Assembly: GCA_020436835.1 (NCBI GenBank)
Contig: JAGQWZ010000664.1
Location: forward strand, 1-53,195
Direction of reading: 5' to 3'
From: Saprospiraceae bacterium
Lineage (GTDB): Bacteria; Bacteroidota; Bacteroidia; Chitinophagales; Saprospiraceae
Length of the DNA: 53,195 bases
Shown here one piece after another: positions 51,296 through 53,195 of the stretch. Made by a program: the position numbers and the translations under genes. Each line of letters opens with the position of its first letter. Within the stretch, counting starts at the first letter, position 1. Below the pieces are notes generated by a model. That model was given only the letters and a program-made list of their open reading frames with translations. It did not search any database and was not told the DNA's origin.

Positions 51296-53195
51296 TTACC
51301 TTAATAAAATCATTTTATTAGTAATGGTTGAATTGTTATCAATTATCGTGTAGTAATAGACACCTGGTGCATTGAGTTCACCGGATGCAATCTCGATCTC
51401 CTGCTTTCCAGCAATACCAGATATCCTCCTCTTCAGCACGATCTTCCCACTCAGATCGGTCACCACCAAAGTAAAAATGTCACTGTCTGCCAATATTATT
51501 GGAATAACCGTGGTTTGCCGGAATGGATTTGGCATATTCTGCCCCACCTGTATCTGAGCGTCTGATCCATTAAAGCGGAGAGCGATTGGCCGACTTACTC
51601 CAATTTCCGGATACCCGGTCGCACTTAATCGCTGTCCGGTTAAGGAAATAGACTCGCTTGGTCTTCCATTGCTTTTAGCAGTGAAGTCAAAACCAAAAAT
51701 CAACTTCTCTCTATTTATTAACAGGGGTCTCTGCTCATTCCAACTGAAATAAATAATTCCTTCCTCTGTATATTTCAAGCCAAAATTTTCATCGCGCACC
51801 GGTAATTCCCCTTCAAATTTAAGGCCTACGAACTCCAGTGCTTCGGGATCAAAATGAATCTCGAACTGCATTCCCAAAAGCACAGCTTCTTCCGGTAAAT
51901 AAGGCCTGATCTCTACTTTATCACCCATCTTAAATGGTGTGTCGTCAATTTGCATCAGCATCGGTTCCGCAGAACGTCCTGCCAACTGGGTATTGCGATC
52001 AAGATCCAAATCACCAATTTTCATGGCTACAAAATCCGCCCTCATATTTTCCTGATCCAGCTCCATTTCCACTGACTCCGGAAAATCTTCCGATTCCGGG
52101 AAGGAAGAGGTGAAGCTATAGTCGGTTGGCACAAATCTCCAGGAATCACCATCCGGCAAAGCCGGCACATTTTTTAAGATCACGTCTCGCATCAGAAGAA
52201 TATCAAAGGCATTGATAATCCCATCAAAATTCACATCCCCGGCAATTCTTAAATACGGACTGGATATCGGGGAAGCATTGCTTATGTGATTTGCAAGTAG
52301 CAGAAGATCCGAGGTATTGACTCCGTTAACGTCATCGCCATCTTTGGCAGGAGTAATTGATACTTTTTCTCCCAAACCAAACATCATATCGTAAGAACCA
52401 TTTGCATCCGTGGAAGGACTTTCGATGGTCATTTCCAACAAGGCACCATTTACTGTCACATCTTTAACTCCGACTCCATCACTGGTCAAAATGGAACCCT
52501 CAACATTTGAAAACACGGGAACCGAGGTTGGACAACCACCCGAATTCGCCTGAACCATTAAATAGACATCACAGAAATCAGAAGAGCCTGTAGGACTGAG
52601 AACCCACATTCTAACCATCTGGGTTCCCACATCGTCACAACCAAGCGATAGAAACTTCTCATCAACAGTGGTATCCAGCGTTTCAAAATCAGAGTCTCCG
52701 TTGATCCTCTCAATATAAAACTGCAAATCAGCATCGGAAACTCCACAAGGTGCGGAGCTGCTGACATCAAACTCCTCAGCCCAGATGAGGGCCATAGCAG
52801 TATCCAGGGAACCATCATTGTCGACATCTTCAGGGGTTAGTTCCACGGTAATGCTGGAGAGACAGACAGGACTGGGCTTTTTACCGGTGACTACATCAAA
52901 TGTGTAGTTGCAGAATCCCTCATTTTGGCACTGATCAGTCGTTCTTACCCGAAGTACATAGCTCCCATCCGACAAATTGCCAGCAGCAATGGTCACATGA
53001 TTGGTAATGAAGGATTCAAGCTGGCCAAATCCCTGATGGGTTACCGTCTCACCATTAAATATCTGATAGGAATAGTCAATGGTGCCACATTCATCCATGA
53101 CATCCAGCTCAGCGAAAAAGTCGTAATTACATCCAGCTGCTTCGATCGTCCCGCCATCTTCCACCGGACCGGTAATTAGACAAACCGGAGCTAAT
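51296..53195 (-). CDS. Large T9SS-secreted protein with dockerin-like and cohesin-like regions, N-terminus outside window
   Basis: The frame is open to the right edge, so at least 632 residues of a longer protein are present. From the N-terminal side it has beta-sandwich repeats with cysteines (HYR-like), then a carboxypeptidase-like strand set (VFSNVEGSILTSDGVGVKDVTVNG). A dockerin-like duplicated Ca2+ segment follows (DDVNGVNTSDLLLLANHI and GDVNFDGIINAFDILLMRDVI), then a cohesin-like sandwich (KVEIRPYLPEEAVLLGMQFEIHFDPEALEFVGL in outline). The final 85 residues are a type IX sorting domain (QNMPNPFRQTTVI, DLSGKIVLKRRI, GVYYYTIIDNNSTITNKMILLR in outline). It would be exported through the outer membrane and either anchored or released. 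The catalytic or binding role of the missing part is unknown. Confidence 0.9.
   Translation of the reverse strand, partial: LAPVCLITGPVEDGGTIEAAGCNYDFFAELDVMDECGTIDYSYQIFNGETVTHQGFGQLESFITNHVTIAAGNLSDGSYVLRVRTTDQCQNEGFCNYTFDVVTGKKPSPVCLSSITVELTPEDVDNDGSLDTAMALIWAEEFDVSSSAPCGVSDADLQFYIERINGDSDFETLDTTVDEKFLSLGCDDVGTQMVRMWVLSPTGSSDFCDVYLMVQANSGGCPTSVPVFSNVEGSILTSDGVGVKDVTVNGALLEMTIESPSTDANGSYDMMFGLGEKVSITPAKDGDDVNGVNTSDLLLLANHISNASPISSPYLRIAGDVNFDGIINAFDILLMRDVILKNVPALPDGDSWRFVPTDYSFTSSFPESEDFPESVEMELDQENMRADFVAMKIGDLDLDRNTQLAGRSAEPMLMQIDDTPFKMGDKVEIRPYLPEEAVLLGMQFEIHFDPEALEFVGLKFEGELPVRDENFGLKYTEEGIIYFSWNEQRPLLINREKLIFGFDFTAKSNGRPSESISLTGQRLSATGYPEIGVSRPIALRFNGSDAQIQVGQNMPNPFRQTTVIPIILADSDIFTLVVTDLSGKIVLKRRISGIAGKQEIEIASGELNAPGVYYYTIIDNNSTITNKMILLR

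Overview
The window looks like chromosomal DNA of a Bacteroidota bacterium, most likely a Saprospiria-like or other environmental lineage (inference). The evidence is a C-terminal type IX secretion (T9SS) sorting domain, a coathanger-type repeat protein, BshC for bacillithiol, a DUF2807 protein, paired DUF1501/DUF1553 secreted proteins, and promoters of the TTG-N19-TAnnTTTG type (clearest before accD). No rRNA, tRNA, CRISPR array, insertion sequence or phage gene was found.

Layout. 1-6.2 kb: a left-strand cluster that reads, in transcription order, DUF1553/cytochrome-like lipoprotein, DUF1501 protein, LacI-type regulator and a secreted esterase cut by the window edge. 6.4-13.7 kb: enoyl-CoA hydratase, a small coathanger protein, a beta-mannoside pair (GH130 phosphorylase plus cellobiose 2-epimerase), then an exported enolase-superfamily protein, a glutathione peroxidase and an exported Gfo/Idh/MocA oxidoreductase. 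13.7-20.5 kb: DUF2807 protein, small membrane protein, MerR regulator with a striking upstream palindrome, M19 dipeptidase, a beta-propeller protein, and ModB-ModC without a visible ModA.

20.6-29.0 kb is the most interesting part. A tightly overlapping left-strand operon encodes a TolC-like outer-membrane protein with an extra C-terminal alpha/beta domain, an HlyD-type adaptor, a cytoplasmic zinc-ribbon (TackOD1-like) signalling protein and a processive family 2 glycosyltransferase, followed by an outer-membrane-type protein. Upstream lie a stand-alone LuxR-type DNA-binding domain, a 40-residue membrane peptide and a small secreted protein, separated by strong inverted repeats. I read this as a synthase-dependent exopolysaccharide production and export system with its own regulators. 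I do not recognise it as a described system.

29.7-37.8 kb: nucleoside salvage and catabolism. Uridine kinase, a CNT nucleoside transporter, purine nucleoside phosphorylase and pyrimidine nucleoside phosphorylase face a convergent deoC-aldehyde dehydrogenase-short aldehyde dehydrogenase operon. Together they would import nucleosides, split them, and turn deoxyribose 5-phosphate into glyceraldehyde 3-phosphate and acetate. 38-53.2 kb: amidohydrolase, then housekeeping genes (bshC, accD, hemE, dapB, dnaK, panB, mltG, tilS, a methyltransferase, marC) and the C-terminal part of a large T9SS-secreted protein with dockerin-like and cohesin-like regions.
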